Source: Ariolimax columbianus (lineage: Eukaryota; Mollusca; Gastropoda; Stylommatophora; Arionidae). Taken from it: 64,000 nt of DNA. The stretch's first letter is position 1. Each line of letters starts with the position of its first letter. Positions 10,000 through 20,440 of this stretch are shown here, in pieces. The position numbers were made by a program, and so were the translations under genes. The notes under the pieces were generated by a model. It made no database searches. It was not told where the DNA came from and worked only from the letters and a program-made list of their open reading frames with translations. The stretch is taken from contig JAVGWX010000012.1 of assembly GCA_036924085.1 (NCBI GenBank), positions 29,077,901-29,141,900 on the forward strand. The letters are read 5' to 3'.

Positions 10000-11617
10000 T
10001 GTCGCAACAACTCCTGGTGGACATTCTGAAGCAATGACTGAAGCTGTCCAAGACGATAACATGTTTCCTTAATGATGACCCCTTGAGACTGTGTTGGTCA
10101 TCTGTTGTCATCCAACTGGTGTTAGATCAAGGGACTGGCAGCCCCTCATTTATCTATTAAATGCTTGACAAAAGCAAGACCTCTACATCATTTGAGATCA
10201 ACAACGGTGTGAAACAGGGATGCGTACTTGCTCCAACGGTGTTCAGAATGATCTTTCCAGCTGTGTTGACGGATGCCTTCAAGGATACTGAGTATGGCAT
10301 ACCAATAACGTTCCACATGGATGGTGTAACAACGGTCTCCCACCGACCGGCTGAAGGCGTGGGAAAGGTCGCACCCGTTCTGCATGGCTCCGAAAGATAG
10401 TAGTCTCTCCTTCGGCAGTGAACGTGGTTTGGCTACAAGCCTTAGCAGTTGGACATGGTAGTGGTTGATCGATGCAACGGACCCCAGATGCTTATGCAAA
10501 CATTAAACGGAGATGGGCTGGCCACCTTGATCGAATGTCAAGCGAAAGGCTTCCAAAGAGGCTCATCTTTAGTGAACTGAATGAAGAAGAACGATTTTAT
10601 GGACGTCCAAAAGGTGTTTCAACGATGGTCTGAGGAAGTTTCGTAACTGCTGTCAAATAGATATTAACACATGATACAATCTGACAGCCCATGATAGACG
10701 CGCAATCAGCGAGGACACCCGTGTTGAGACAGCCCATGATCGACGCGCAATCAGCGAGGACATCCGTGTTGAGACAGCCCATGATCGACGCGCAATCAGC
10801 GATGACCTCCGTGTTGAGACATCCCATGATAGACGCGCAATCAGCGAGGACATCCGTGTTCAGACAGCCCATGATAGACGCGCAATCAGCGAGGGCCTCC
10901 GTGTTCAGACAGCCCATGATAGACGCGCAATCAGCGAGGACATCCATGTTCAGACAGCCCATGATAGACGCGCAATCAGCGAGGACCTCCGTGTTGAGAC
11001 AGCCCATGATAGACGCGCAATCAGCGAGGACATCCGTGTTCAGACAGCCCATGATAGACGCGCAATCAGCGAAGACCTCCGTGTTGAGACAGCCCATGAT
11101 AGACGCGCAATCAGCGAGGACATCCGTGTTCAGACAGCCCATGATAGACGCGCAATCAGCGAGGGCCTCCGTGTTCAGACAGCCCGTGATAGACGTGCAA
11201 TCAGCGAGGACATCCGTGTTCAGACAGCCCATGATAGGCGCGCAATCAGCGAGGACATCCGTGTTCAGACAGCCCGTGATAGACGCGCAATCAGCGAGGA
11301 CATCCGTGTTCAGACAGCCCATGATAGACGCGCAATCAGCGAAGACCTCCGTGTTGAGACAGCCCATGATAGGCGCGCAATCAGCGAGGACATCCGTGTT
11401 CAGACAGCCCATGATAGACGCGCAATCATGAAATCTAAAGTAGAGGGAATATCAGAGACCGCTCTGGACTATGTTTGCCAGTCGTATCATTGAACTTTCA
11501 GCGCTCACTTCATCTTTATCAGTAACAAGTGTACTCACATACTCAAGGATGCGATTTGACATGGGGTAATGTTGGCTGCCCTCATCGATGATGATGGACG
11601 AATTATTATTATTATTA
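10000..11617 (+). pseudogene. non-LTR retrotransposon (LINE) copy with internal 45-bp array
   Basis: Decayed LINE open reading frame 2 (reverse transcriptase). At about 10190-10260 the frame reads INNGVKQGCVLAPTVF, the palm motif before the catalytic block. At about 10515-10600 it reads LRWAGHLDRMSS followed by ...GRPKG, the usual C-terminal tail. The tail continues into IDINT and then TAHDRRAI, equivalent to the DRxxWR motif of such LINEs. From there the frame is amplified 16-17 times as a 45-bp tandem array (10684-11428). After the array come a few more codons, then a 3' end reading ctgccctcatcgatgatgatgg and (ATT)n at about 11600-11616, which looks like the element's 3' tail. Endonuclease and most of RT are missing. 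It is certainly inactive. The clade cannot be fixed from this fragment. Confidence 0.75.
10684..11428. repeat. 45-bp minisatellite inside LINE coding sequence
   Basis: About 16.5 units of cagcccatgatagacgcgca plus atcagcgaggacatccgtgttcaga. Variants alternate between acatcc and acctcc, and between gttcag and gttgag. The unit is 15 codons long and stop-free on several frames, which yields apparent proteins of about 250 residues on both strands. They are a by-product of the array. Confidence 0.97.
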
Positions 11618-12656
11618 CACTCAGAAAATGTGTGTGCCCGTTTTCTTTTTGTCTTGTCTTTTTAAACTCTAGCTGGAGTATAGGGCACACCTAAAGTTAG
11701 CCTCCTTTAGGAAGTCTGCGTTAATTTTTACGCCTTTGCAATGGCAGCAATGTGTTTTACACGATGAGGTTTCAAACCCCATGCACAACTCTCTTTAGTC
11801 GACTTTTGTGTCATACATTCAGGTACGGTGGACCTGTTATGTTCTCTCCAATAATGAACTCCGTGATCCCCTAATGAAGGAGTCAGGTTCGCATTGGTAT
11901 AAATACAAAACTTATATTTTTTAAATATGAAACAAACATTTCAATGGTCAGCGTGCTTGTCTCCCGCGACAAAGGAACCGGCTGTTTCGACACGATGGTC
12001 CACCCAGCTGTAAATGGCTCCCTGACTTCCAAATAGTGAAGCCAAGACAGCAATCAGCGTGTTGCCACTTGAGATTTTGGTCAGAGAAGTTTCAAATACA
12101 TAATCTACTTCGGCATTTATCTTTTCGATTTACAACCACAATGGTCTTCGTCAGCGATAGCTTACTAAATGATTGAACTAGACAAAGATAGAAGACATGA
12201 GACAGTTGTTGGCTGCAATAACCATCTTACACATTTGCGGATAATCCAAGTGGTTTTCATGAAAACATACTCATGATGAAGTGTTACTGTTACCGTTGGG
12301 CTAAAGTTAGACCTGGATGTCAACTATTGTGTCATATATCAGGTGCCCTGAAATCACCCAAAACACTGTCGTCTTTAGCTGAAGGGAACATGTAATCACC
12401 AGAAAACTGATGTTGTTGTTGCTAGAAGCTAACCTGCATTTGTTTCTGTGTATTTCAATCCGGCGCATGTCTTCCTACACTGTTTTCTTTCTGAGAATAT
12501 CTCTATCAGTTTCCACTTTCTCTTTGTGAATTGGCTGGTATTGTGGTGTTTATTACAGGTTTTGGTTTAATATAGCTGGCAAATTGCTAATTTAACTGCA
12601 CTGCAAACAAAGAAATTTAATTTAATTAAAGCTTGTTAGAGTAAACCAAATACGTT
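11618..12656. other. no gene; possible tRNA-like SINE head at 11935-12020
   Basis: Mostly unrecognised. At about 11935-12020 the stretch tggtcagcgtgcttgtctcc, followed by ccggctgtttcgac, resembles A and B boxes of a tRNA-derived SINE. The rest contains no open frame or repeat that I can name. Confidence 0.35.
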
Positions 12657-12659
12657 AAT

Positions 12660-12957
12660 GAACCTATACTCAACCATCTGACATACAGTTCTGGAGCTAT
12701 ACTCTACTATTTGACATACAGTACTGGAGCTATACTCTACTATCTGACATACAGTACTGGAACTATACTCTACCATCTGACATACAGTACTGGAACTGTA
12801 CTCTACCATCTGACATACAGTACTGGAGCTGTACTCTACCATCTGACATACAGTACTGAAGCTATACTCTACCATCTGACATACAGTACTGGAACTGTAC
12901 TCTAACATCTGACATAAGTACTGGAGCTATACTCCACCATTTCGATTGACATACAGT
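12660..12957. repeat. 33-bp minisatellite
   Basis: About nine units of catctgacatacagtactgg plus agctatactctac, 33 bp apart, with one shortened unit near the right end. Stop-free 11-codon units produce open frames on both strands. Confidence 0.95.
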
Positions 12958-12960
12958 ACA

Positions 12961-12995
12961 TGCTGAAGAAGAAGAAGAAGAAGTAGAAGAAGAAG

Positions 12996-13027
<32 letters not shown>

Positions 13028-13081
13028 GAACAAGAAGAAGAAGAAGAAAAGAAGAAGAACAAGAACAAGAACAAGAAGAAA
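12961..13081. repeat. (GAA)n microsatellite
   Basis: About 120 bp of gaa repeats with scattered taga and caa interruptions. This is the same trinucleotide that forms the 3' tails of a LINE and of SINEs elsewhere in the window, so it may be an expanded element tail. Confidence 0.9.
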
Positions 13082-13189
13082 GACAGCTGGCTATTCGTAT
13101 TCTGATTTATATTTCGCTTCTCACATTTTCCATTAATTATATTTCCAAATATGAGTAGCTCTTATCTGCATCAGTAACTGGCATCTATT

Positions 13190-13470
13190 TTAATCTGTAG
13201 AGTAGATTTCCAGTACTTGTATAATTATCACAATTTTCGTTTTCTCAGTGTAAGTGTCCAATCCATAACCTTTTGTTCTTTTACTAATCACTAATTCCAG
13301 TAGTTCACATACGCGATCAGCCAGCAGAACTGTGTCATCTGCATATCTGACATAATTTATTAATACTCCGCCGATATTGAGTGCGATACTTGCAGTTAGT
13401 TATATGCCATGTTTACGAGCCGTGTAGTAGAATGGATTTGGCATGAGTGATAAACAGCTCAATCTAATTT
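13190..13470 (-). pseudogene. LINE reverse transcriptase fragment
   Basis: On the minus strand from about 13385 the frame reads NIGGVLINYVRYADDTVLLAD, the catalytic YADD block of a non-LTR reverse transcriptase with its usual preceding strand, followed by TEKTKIVI downstream. The sequence upstream of YADD is frameshifted and contains a stop. Only the palm C motif and its surroundings remain. The adjacent 32-bp array begins directly upstream. Confidence 0.7.
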
Positions 13471-13479
13471 TTTCTTAAA

Positions 13480-13862
13480 AAACGCACATAAGTTTCGTAT
13501 TGAGCAATGAAAAACGTACCTCAGTTTCGTTTTGAGCAATGAAAAGCGCACCTCACTTTCGTATTGAGCAATGAAAAACGCACCTCACTTTCGTATTGAG
13601 CAATGAAAAACGCACCTCACTTTCGTATTGAGCAATGAAAAACGCACCTCGGTTTCGTATTGAGCAATAAAAAACGCACATCAGTTTCGTATTGAGCAAT
13701 GAAAAACACACCTCAGTTTCGTATTGAGCAATGAAAAACACACCCCAGTTTCGTATTGAGCAATGAAAAACACACCTCAGTTTCGTATTGAGCAATGAAA
13801 AACACACCCCAGTTTCGTATTGAGCAATGAAAAACGCACCTCAGTTGTGTATTGAGCTAAGC
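13480..13862. repeat. 32-bp minisatellite
   Basis: About 12 units of gtttcgtattgagcaatgaa plus aaacgcacctca at 32-bp spacing (13561 to 13593). Variants at the cgcacctca end form short runs (cacaccc, cacacctca). It abuts the RT fragment. Confidence 0.96.
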
Positions 13863-14041
13863 AATTGTAATACCATTCTGACTTTGTTAATCTGATGTGA
13901 TATTTTGTTGTATTCATTAATCCCGGTATTAACGTCTTGGACTGTTACTCATTCGTTATCATTGTTACTTTCTATGCCAACACAGATAACGGTAGTCCGA
14001 TATCAGGTATTGCTTTTAGAGATGAACTGTTTAAGACTTAA

Positions 14042-14315
14042 TTGTTTTTGTTGTTTGAGAATGATCACAAAGAGTGTGTTACTCTTTTGTGCGCTCTGAA
14101 AAGGACGTTAAATAGAGGGTTGCAATAGCTTTTCTCACATCCCGAGCGTGCTGATGAAGGTGGACTGGGATCCTCCGGGCGGTTGTGCTATGCTTAGCTT
14201 CATATATGTGTCACTCACTACAACGGAGATCACGTCGATTCCTCACCTCGTTAGCCAGGCTGACATTGAAAACAGCTCATTTCCAGGGAGGCCTAGTAGG
14301 AAGCCGAGGTGAGGG
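14042..14315 (+). mobile_element. FAM3 dispersed element, copy 1
   Basis: One of several copies (also 16145, 28035, 36805 and 58400 on +; 19545 on -) sharing a (GTT)n-rich start, gttactcttttgtgcg, then cctcacatcccgagcgtgct, gttgtgctatgcttggcttc, cctcacctcgttagccaggc and an end reading gaggtgagggtcttggccag. Read on the minus strand it would end in (AAC)n, as a SINE or LINE tail does, so its true orientation may be reversed. It is directly followed by a 37-bp array whose units repeat its last bases (cagtatgttttgcctgaccc). Confidence 0.7.
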
Positions 14316-14995
14316 CCTTGGCCAGTATGTTTTGCCTGACCCTGACTAACATGTGTCATCCGTATGTTTTGCCTGACCCTGACTAACATGTGTCATCCGT
14401 ATATTTTGCCTGACCCTGACTAACGTGTGTCATCCGTATATTTTGCCTGACCCTGACTAACATGTGTCATCCGTATATTTTTCCTAACCCTAACATGTGC
14501 CATCCGTATATTTTTCCTGACCCTGACTAACATGTGTCATCCGTATATTTTTCCTGACCCTGACTAACATGTGTCATCCGTATATTTTGCCTGACCCTGA
14601 CTAACATGTGTCATCCGTATATTTTGCCTGACCCTGACTAACATGTGTCATCCGTATATTTTGCCTGACCCTGACTAACATGTGTTATCCGTATTTTGCC
14701 TGACCCTGACTAACATGTGTCATCCGTATATTTTGCCTGACCCTGACTAACATGTGTCATCCGTATATTTTGCCTGACCCTGACTAACATGTGTTATCCG
14801 TATTTTGCCTGACCCTGACTAACATGTGTCATCCGTATATTTTTGCTGACCCTGACTAACATGTGTCATCCGTATATTTTGCCTGACCCTGACTAACATG
14901 TGTCATCCGTATATTTTGCCTGACCCTGACTAACATATGTCATCCGTATATTTTGCCTGACCCTGACTAACATGTGTCATCCGTATATTTTGCTG
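14315..14995. repeat. 37-bp minisatellite continuing FAM3
   Basis: About 18 units of gtatattttgcctgaccctg plus actaacatgtgtcatcc at 37-bp spacing (14345 to 14382), with a few shortened units. The first unit is the end of the FAM3 copy. Confidence 0.96.
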
Positions 14996-15980
14996 GATCA
15001 GACGTAATATGGGTTTTTAAAATTTTCTCTTTATTGTACGACTTGTTTTCTAAGGGGGAGTGCATTATGCTAGTGTCTGCGCTCAACAACTCATTGAATC
15101 CGACTGCAGCACAAAACATTTACATGGATCTCCTTCCAACAAATTAAAGACTTTGCTATTTTATTAATCCGAACTTACGCAAGTCTGGGGTGGGAACTAT
15201 GCCCCTAACCGTTTTGCCACGACAACTAAACCCCACCCTCTCCCATATTTTTGATGATAACATTGCGTGATACCCGGCCTGTTATTAGCCATAAGAAGAG
15301 CTAAATTGTCTTCTATTATATTGCACCTGTCAGAAAAGAAATTAAAGCAATATAAAAAGGACTTAATTTGAAAAAAAAACTAAAGAAATCAACAAATATA
15401 AACATACAATAATGATTTTTATTCTTTAATCAAACAAAACACAGATGTTATGATACATTCGTACGTCACTGTCAACTCAACAAAACCTTTGAATAACCAC
15501 CAATAGCGAGCTATTCTACTCGTTTTACTAGCGCTAGATGACAATCCTGTGATTGAAGATGAAGGGAAGAGGATTCCATTTGTTGCCTATAAATCTATCA
15601 TTTGTTCCATCTTAGATGTGTCGTTTCGTCACATTTTTTTGGAAAATCGTTATCTGTTTATGTATTCTTGTTTGGTTCTGCTATGACAAATATTGTTACA
15701 GAATCCTTGGAGACCGGGTGAACTCAGTTCGTGTTTTTCTTTTGTTTAAGCAGTATTTTTTATGTCAGATGAGATGGGATAGATCATTTGGTAAATACTG
15801 TTTTAGTTAGTTTTTTGAGTGAATTTGGTTTTTTCCTTCAAGGCTTCCTCTGAGACCACATGGAAATCAATTTGAGTTTTCTTTCTTTTTATGTTCTTTT
15901 TTTGTTGTTGTTGATATCTGATTTATATTTTGAAGTCTAGAAAAATAATTTACTCCTTGATCTATCTAAAAAAAATGACC
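14996..15980. other. AT-rich sequence, nothing recognised
   Basis: T-rich and A-rich runs and short open frames without recognisable similarity. No array, SINE head or LINE motif seen. Confidence 0.5.
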
Positions 15981-15989
15981 TGCTGATCA

Positions 15990-16150
15990 AGGAACACGGG
16001 CAACAAAAATGCCTCATGAAGTCGGATGTGTCGGAACAGTGCAAATATTGCATTCAAGCTGTAAATTACGATACAACGCATTCCGTTCTTAGGACAACAT
16101 CCTGCTACTTGTACAGCCGTTTTCAGTGCTCGGTAGCGGGAGTTTGATGT
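15990..16150 (+). mobile_element. (GAA)-type SINE, 3' portion
   Basis: Matches the 3' region of the SINEs at 18138 and 33347: tgaagtcggatgtgtcgg, gcaaatattgc, acgcattccgttct, catcctgctacttg, gtagcgggagttt. It lacks the head, and its tail runs into (GTT)n, where the next FAM3 copy starts. Confidence 0.65.
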
Positions 16151-16440
16151 TGTTGTTGTTGGTGTTGTTGTTTCCGAATGCCTACAATAAGTAGGTTACT
16201 CTTTTGTGCGCCCTAAAAAGAACGTTAAATGGCGGGTCGCAGTAGATTTCCTCACATCCCGAGCGTGCTGAAGAAGGTAGACCGGGGTCCTCCAGGCCGT
16301 TGTGCTATGCTTGGCTTCATCTGCGTGTCACTCACTACTACGGGGATCACATCGATCCCTCACCTCATTAGCCAGGCTGCCATGAAAACAGCTCGTTTCC
16401 AGGGAGGGCTACTAGGAAGCCGAGGTGAGGGTCTTGGCTA
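16145..16440 (+). mobile_element. FAM3 dispersed element, copy 2
   Basis: Best preserved copy along with that at 36805. It starts at (GTT)n and gaatgcctacaataagtagg and ends gaggtgagggtcttggctag. Its open frame of 70 codons is not kept in other copies. Confidence 0.7.
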
Positions 16441-16572
16441 GTATATTTTGCCTGACCCTGACTAACATATCTGATAAGTATGTTTTGCCTGACCCTGACT
16501 AACATATCTGATAAGTATGTTTTGCCTGACCCTGACTAACATATCTGATAAGTATATTTTGCTTGACTAGAC
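16440..16572. repeat. 37-bp tandem repeat, three copies, continuing FAM3
   Basis: Three units of gtatgttttgcctgaccctg plus actaacatatctgataa. It has the same unit start as the 14.3-kb array but a different second half. The shared part is the FAM3 end, so the two arrays arose independently from the same element end. Confidence 0.9.
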
Positions 16573-16862
16573 GTTAGTCTTCCTCCCCAGTGGGAGTTTA
16601 AGGAGTAACACATGCAGAAGAAAAAGCAAAAGAACTTACTAGTTGTCATGTTAATACGAAGATGACTGTAGTACAGCGTTCATTAAGGTGTTATCTTCTG
16701 TGTATGTATTTTTGAGTTACCACAAGATGTGAACTGTCTGACTCTCAGTTCGTTCATTACTTTTACTTCTCGTTATCTTAAATATATATATATAAACACG
16801 ACTGGGACTAAAATGAAAACGTTAAAAGTAAGATAGAAATTAGGATTACCATGACGTTGTAA
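16573..16862. other. unassigned sequence
   Basis: No gene recognised. Contains a short (TA)n at about 16784. Confidence 0.5.
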
Positions 16863-17457
16863 TGTAGTTTGTTAATATGGTTGGTATGGATGTCAAGAGT
16901 ATCTTACACGTGCCATTATCATTGTGCAGACGAACAACACCAAGTAATAATTGCAATTAAAAAATACTTCCCGAAATTGACATGCACCAAAGAAGAACAG
17001 CGTTCTATTATCCGATTTTTTTAAGCAACCAAGACTAGCAACCTTTAGAAATTCATCAGCGAATGAAGGTTCAGTACGGTGATACAAGCCTTTCACTCCA
17101 TAAAGTGTTTGAATAGAGTAGGAAGTTCTAAAACGGCGTGAGTTTTGTGTATGAACCGGGTGTGAACAGTCTATCACAGAACTCAATTCATTTTGAAACT
17201 TCCTACTCCACTCATACACTTCCTGAAGTGAAAGACATGCATCATAGTACTGGACTTTCATTCGCTGATGAATTTCTATGTTTTCACCATTTTGCTGCTC
17301 AAAAATGATAACAGAAAGCTGCTCCTTTTTTGTACATGTTAGGGGGTGGGGGAAGGAATCTTCTAACTACAATAATGACGTCATATTGCTCGTCTGGGAC
17401 GTGATGGCACATATAAGACACTCTTGATATTATTAGGAACCATATTAACAAGATACA
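16863..17457 (-). mobile_element. palindromic (foldback) mariner derivative 1
   Basis: A near-palindrome of about 595 bp. The outer ends pair as tgtagtttgttaatatggtt (left) and, reverse-complemented, tgtatcttgttaatatggtt (right). Inner arms at 17048-17150 and 17172-17276 are inverted copies of the same coding piece. On the minus strand, the right arm reads EIHQRMKVQYYDACLSLQEV then YEWSRKF. On the + strand, the left arm reads EIHQRMKVQYGDTSLSL with stops. These are the helix-turn-helix start of a Mos1-type mariner transposase. The catalytic DD(E/D) part is absent. It cannot encode an active enzyme but would transcribe into a long hairpin. Confidence 0.75.
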
Positions 17458-18019
17458 AAATAAAAAGGCATAGTTTTTCAAATTTCTATCCCCCTTTTAA
17501 GGGTTGAACCTGATCCCCGCCCCCTCGTGTAAGATAATATCTATATGTATATACATATAACCATCAATATCACTTCGTGTTTATTTCAACTGATGAGGAT
17601 TATAGGTTTTTAAAGTCTATAAAGCATCGAACATACGTAAGAGGCAAAGGCACGTATCTCTAGAGAAACTAAAGCGCTAAGCGGTGAGGTATAAAATCCT
17701 AAGAGCTGCAAATGCGTTCTCTGGTCTCAAATGAGGTAAGTCAAGCGTCTTGTCATGTTGGAGATTGACGAAAAATACGGATGTCCCATGCACACTGTGC
17801 ACCTAAAAGAACATTTGGCAGTTGCAAATCTATAATAAAAGGCTACCGCTGTCTAGGCAACATTTTAAAAAAGAAATTAAACTTCTACGCAATACGGAAC
17901 ACGCAACCTACCTTACCCCTGGGATGGTGAGCCCCATGGAGTAATATTTGCATAATTAAGAACAATAGCATTTGGTTACCTGGCAGCGAGCATACACCTG
18001 TCTGTTTGAATACCAGGAT
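17458..18019. other. unassigned sequence
   Basis: No gene or repeat family recognised. Confidence 0.5.
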
Positions 18020-18137
18020 TCTACGCAAGTATTCCAAGTAAGTATTCCAAGTACGTATTCCAAGTAAGTATTCTAAGTTAGTATTCCAAGTACGTATTTC
18101 AAGTAAGTATTCCAAGTTAGTATTTCAAGTAAGTATT
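18020..18137. repeat. 14-bp tandem array, left part
   Basis: Units of type agtattccaagtaa in imperfect 14-bp spacing. The array is split by a SINE insertion and resumes at 18499. Confidence 0.9.
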
Positions 18138-18498
18138 CGGGATCAAGATGCTGAGCAGCTCATGAGCTGCAGAGGTCAGCGACCCATAGCTTGACTGCTA
18201 GCGTCAGGGCCAGCGAACCAGAGCTGCCAAGACCGTTCTACACCTCCACGCGGTGATCCTGGATAACAGGCTGCAGCAGGGCAGACTGGCTAAGGAGAAG
18301 GGATCGAAGAGGGAATGCTAACCCGGTACTCAAAAAATGCTTTCTGAAGTCGGAATGTTGGACCGAAAGGTGCAAATATCGCAGCCAAGCTGTAAACTAC
18401 GACACAGCGCATTCCGTTCTCTGGACTACATTCTGCTACTTACCATTTCAGGGTTTGGTAGAGTGAGATTGAGAACGAACGAAGAAAAAGAAGAAAAA
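18138..18498 (+). mobile_element. full-length long-form SINE, (GAA)n-type tail
   Basis: About 360 bp, matching 33347-33692 and the reverse complement of 55986-56368 throughout. Starts ggatcaagatgctgagcagc, contains ctgactgctagcgtcagg, acacctccacg and ggataacaggctgcagcagg, then the shared 3' region (gaagtcggaatgttgg, gcgcattccgttctctgg), and ends gaacgaacgaagaaaaagaag. It sits inside the 14-bp array. No clear RNA polymerase III boxes were found in the head, so its promoter origin is unknown. Confidence 0.85.
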
Positions 18499-18585
18499 GT
18501 AAGTATTTCAAGTTAGTATTCCAAGTAAGTATTCCAAGTACGTATTCCAAGTAAGTATTCCAAGTAAGTATTCCAAGCTCTGGAA
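18499..18585. repeat. 14-bp tandem array, right part
   Basis: Continuation of the 14-bp array after the SINE. It begins taagtatttcaagttagtat, the same phase as at the left side of the insertion. Confidence 0.9.
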
Positions 18586-18800
18586 AAGATGAGCATAGGC
18601 CTTCAGTGCCAGGCTTTCCCGCAAACTCACTATCTTGGATGTCTCGTTCACGATGCCCACCTACTTGGCCAGGCTACTGTACCACAAACTGTTCCGATGT
18701 GCAGGGTGCTAGTGTGAGGGGCGAGGGGTTCTTTGTTTTTATTTTGCACCTTCCTCTTACATGAGATGGGGGTTTTGATCAGGAAGGTTCACCTGATAAT
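18586..18800 (+). mobile_element. diverged FAM3 copy
   Basis: Contains cacgatgcccacctacttgg followed by ccaggctactgtaccacaaa. This echoes the gatc-gatccctcacctcattagccaggc block of FAM3, and the stretch leads into the 42-bp array carrying the FAM3 end motif ggtcagtatgtttt. Strongly diverged. Confidence 0.4.
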
Positions 18801-19400
18801 GACGTGAGGACAGGCTCTGGTCAGTATGTTTTAACTGAACCTAAAATAAGGGGAGATTTTGATCAGTATGGTTTACGTGAACCTAACATAAGGAGAGATT
18901 TCGATCAGTTAGTTTTACCTGAACCTAACATAAAGGGAGATTTTGATCAGTATGGTTTACCTGAACCTAATATAAGTAGAGGTTGTGGTCAATATGTTTT
19001 ACCTGAACCTAACATAAGTAGTGGTTGTGGTCAGTATGTTTTACTTGAACCTAACATAAGTGGTGGTTGTGGTCAGTATGGTTTACCTGAACCTAATATA
19101 AGTAGAGGTTGTGGTCAATATGTTTTACCTGAACCTAACATAAGTAGTGGTTGTGGTCAGTATGTTTTACCTGAGCCTAACATAACGGGATGTCTTAGTC
19201 AGTATGTTCTGCCTAAACCTAACATAAGGGGAGGTTGTGGTCAGTATGTCTTTCCTAAACCTAACAAAAGGGGAGGTTGTGGTCAGTAGGTTACACATGA
19301 ACCTCATCAATCGTGAGGTATTGGTCAGTATGTTTCACAAGAGCCAATCTACAGGAGGTCTTGGTCAGTATGTTTAACCTGCATTTAACATTAAGAAGTT
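18800..19400. repeat. 42-bp minisatellite with FAM3 end motif
   Basis: About 14 units of ggttgtggtcagtatgtttt plus acctgaacctaacataagtagt, 14 codons each. This leaves a 161-residue open frame on the + strand, which I regard as an artefact. The core gtcagtatgttttacctga is the FAM3 end that also seeds the arrays at 14.3, 16.4 and 58.7 kb. Confidence 0.9.
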
Positions 19401-19695
19401 TGTGATAAGTATGTTTAAGTACGAGTATGCAAGGCCCATCCACAACTATCATTAATCGTCCTTTAAAATATGCACACGTTAGCGAAGAGTAATTATGGTC
19501 ATGAAAACATACTAATAAGAACACCCATCTCATGTCCTGAGCCATATCCTAAACACATGGCATATCAGCCAGAGGGATCACGGGCTACTTTTTCAAGTAC
19601 ATCTCGAGATGTGCGAAGAGCCACTATAACCCGCGACCAAAGAAACGTTGTCAAGAGTTAACTGAAATCGGACGAGTAGCGTCGAACAACAACAA
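19401..19695 (-). mobile_element. FAM3 dispersed element, reverse orientation
   Basis: Reverse complement shows (GTT)n at 19682-19695, then aactcttgacaacgtttctt, catctcgagatgtacttgaa, and gtgttcttattagtatgttttc, equivalent to blocks of the 58.4-kb copy. The encoded peptide on the + strand (TFSSTSRDV...NVVKS) is mirrored by that copy's minus frame (TFSSRSRDV...KVVKS). Confidence 0.55.
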
Positions 19696-19779
19696 CATGC
19701 ATAATGCTCTTTTCATGTTCTTTCTTCCCCATCGATCCGCTCAGGAAATTATACAGAATATGATTCAATAAATCATTGA

Positions 19780-20440
19780 TGAATGACGAAATATCAACAG
19801 ACGATAATGCTTATACTGATGATGATACGGATGGTGATACTATATAATATTGATATCAATAATCATGATGCTGATAATGACAATGCTGATAATTATGACG
19901 ATGATAATGATTTTGAAGATGATGAAGATGATGCTGACGACAATGATGGTGAAGAAAATAATCATAACAATGCGGACTACGCTAATGCTGATGTTGACGA
20001 TAATAATGTTGATAATAATTATAATTATGGTGAAAGCGATAACGATTAACATGATGATAATGATGATAACAATAATGATGGTGTTAATGATTATCAAAAC
20101 GACGATTATAACAACCTTAATGCTTATAATGATCACGATGATAATGCTGATGATTATAGTGATGATAGTGATCGAGATGATAATGGTAATAGTGATCATG
20201 ATGGTGATATAGATTAAAATGAAGATGATGATAATGACGATGATAAAATTAATGATCATTATAATAACTATGACGATGATGGTGAGAATGACGATGGTGG
20301 TGACAGAAGAAATAATGATTATGATGGTGGTGACAGAAGAAATAATGATTATGATGGTGGTGGTGACAGAAGAAATAATGATTATGACGATGGTGGTGAT
20401 GATAATGACTATTGTGATGATGATGTTGAATCCTTTTCTC
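19780..20440. repeat. GAT/AAT-rich simple-sequence tract
   Basis: About 650 bp of imperfect gatgataatgatgat repeats, ending in three 27-30-bp units of tggtggtgacagaagaaataatgattatga type (20295-20390). Long frames rich in D/N, M/I or I/V on either strand are compositional. Confidence 0.9.

Noticed and set aside
10597..11431. 271-codon and 246-codon opposing frames
   Set aside because: Both lie in the 45-bp array; the underlying sequence is amplified LINE coding DNA.
18804..19289. 161-codon repeat protein (GCGQYVLPEPNIS units)
   Set aside because: 42-bp array derived from a FAM3 end; no signal peptide or domain, and the same motif elsewhere is out of frame.
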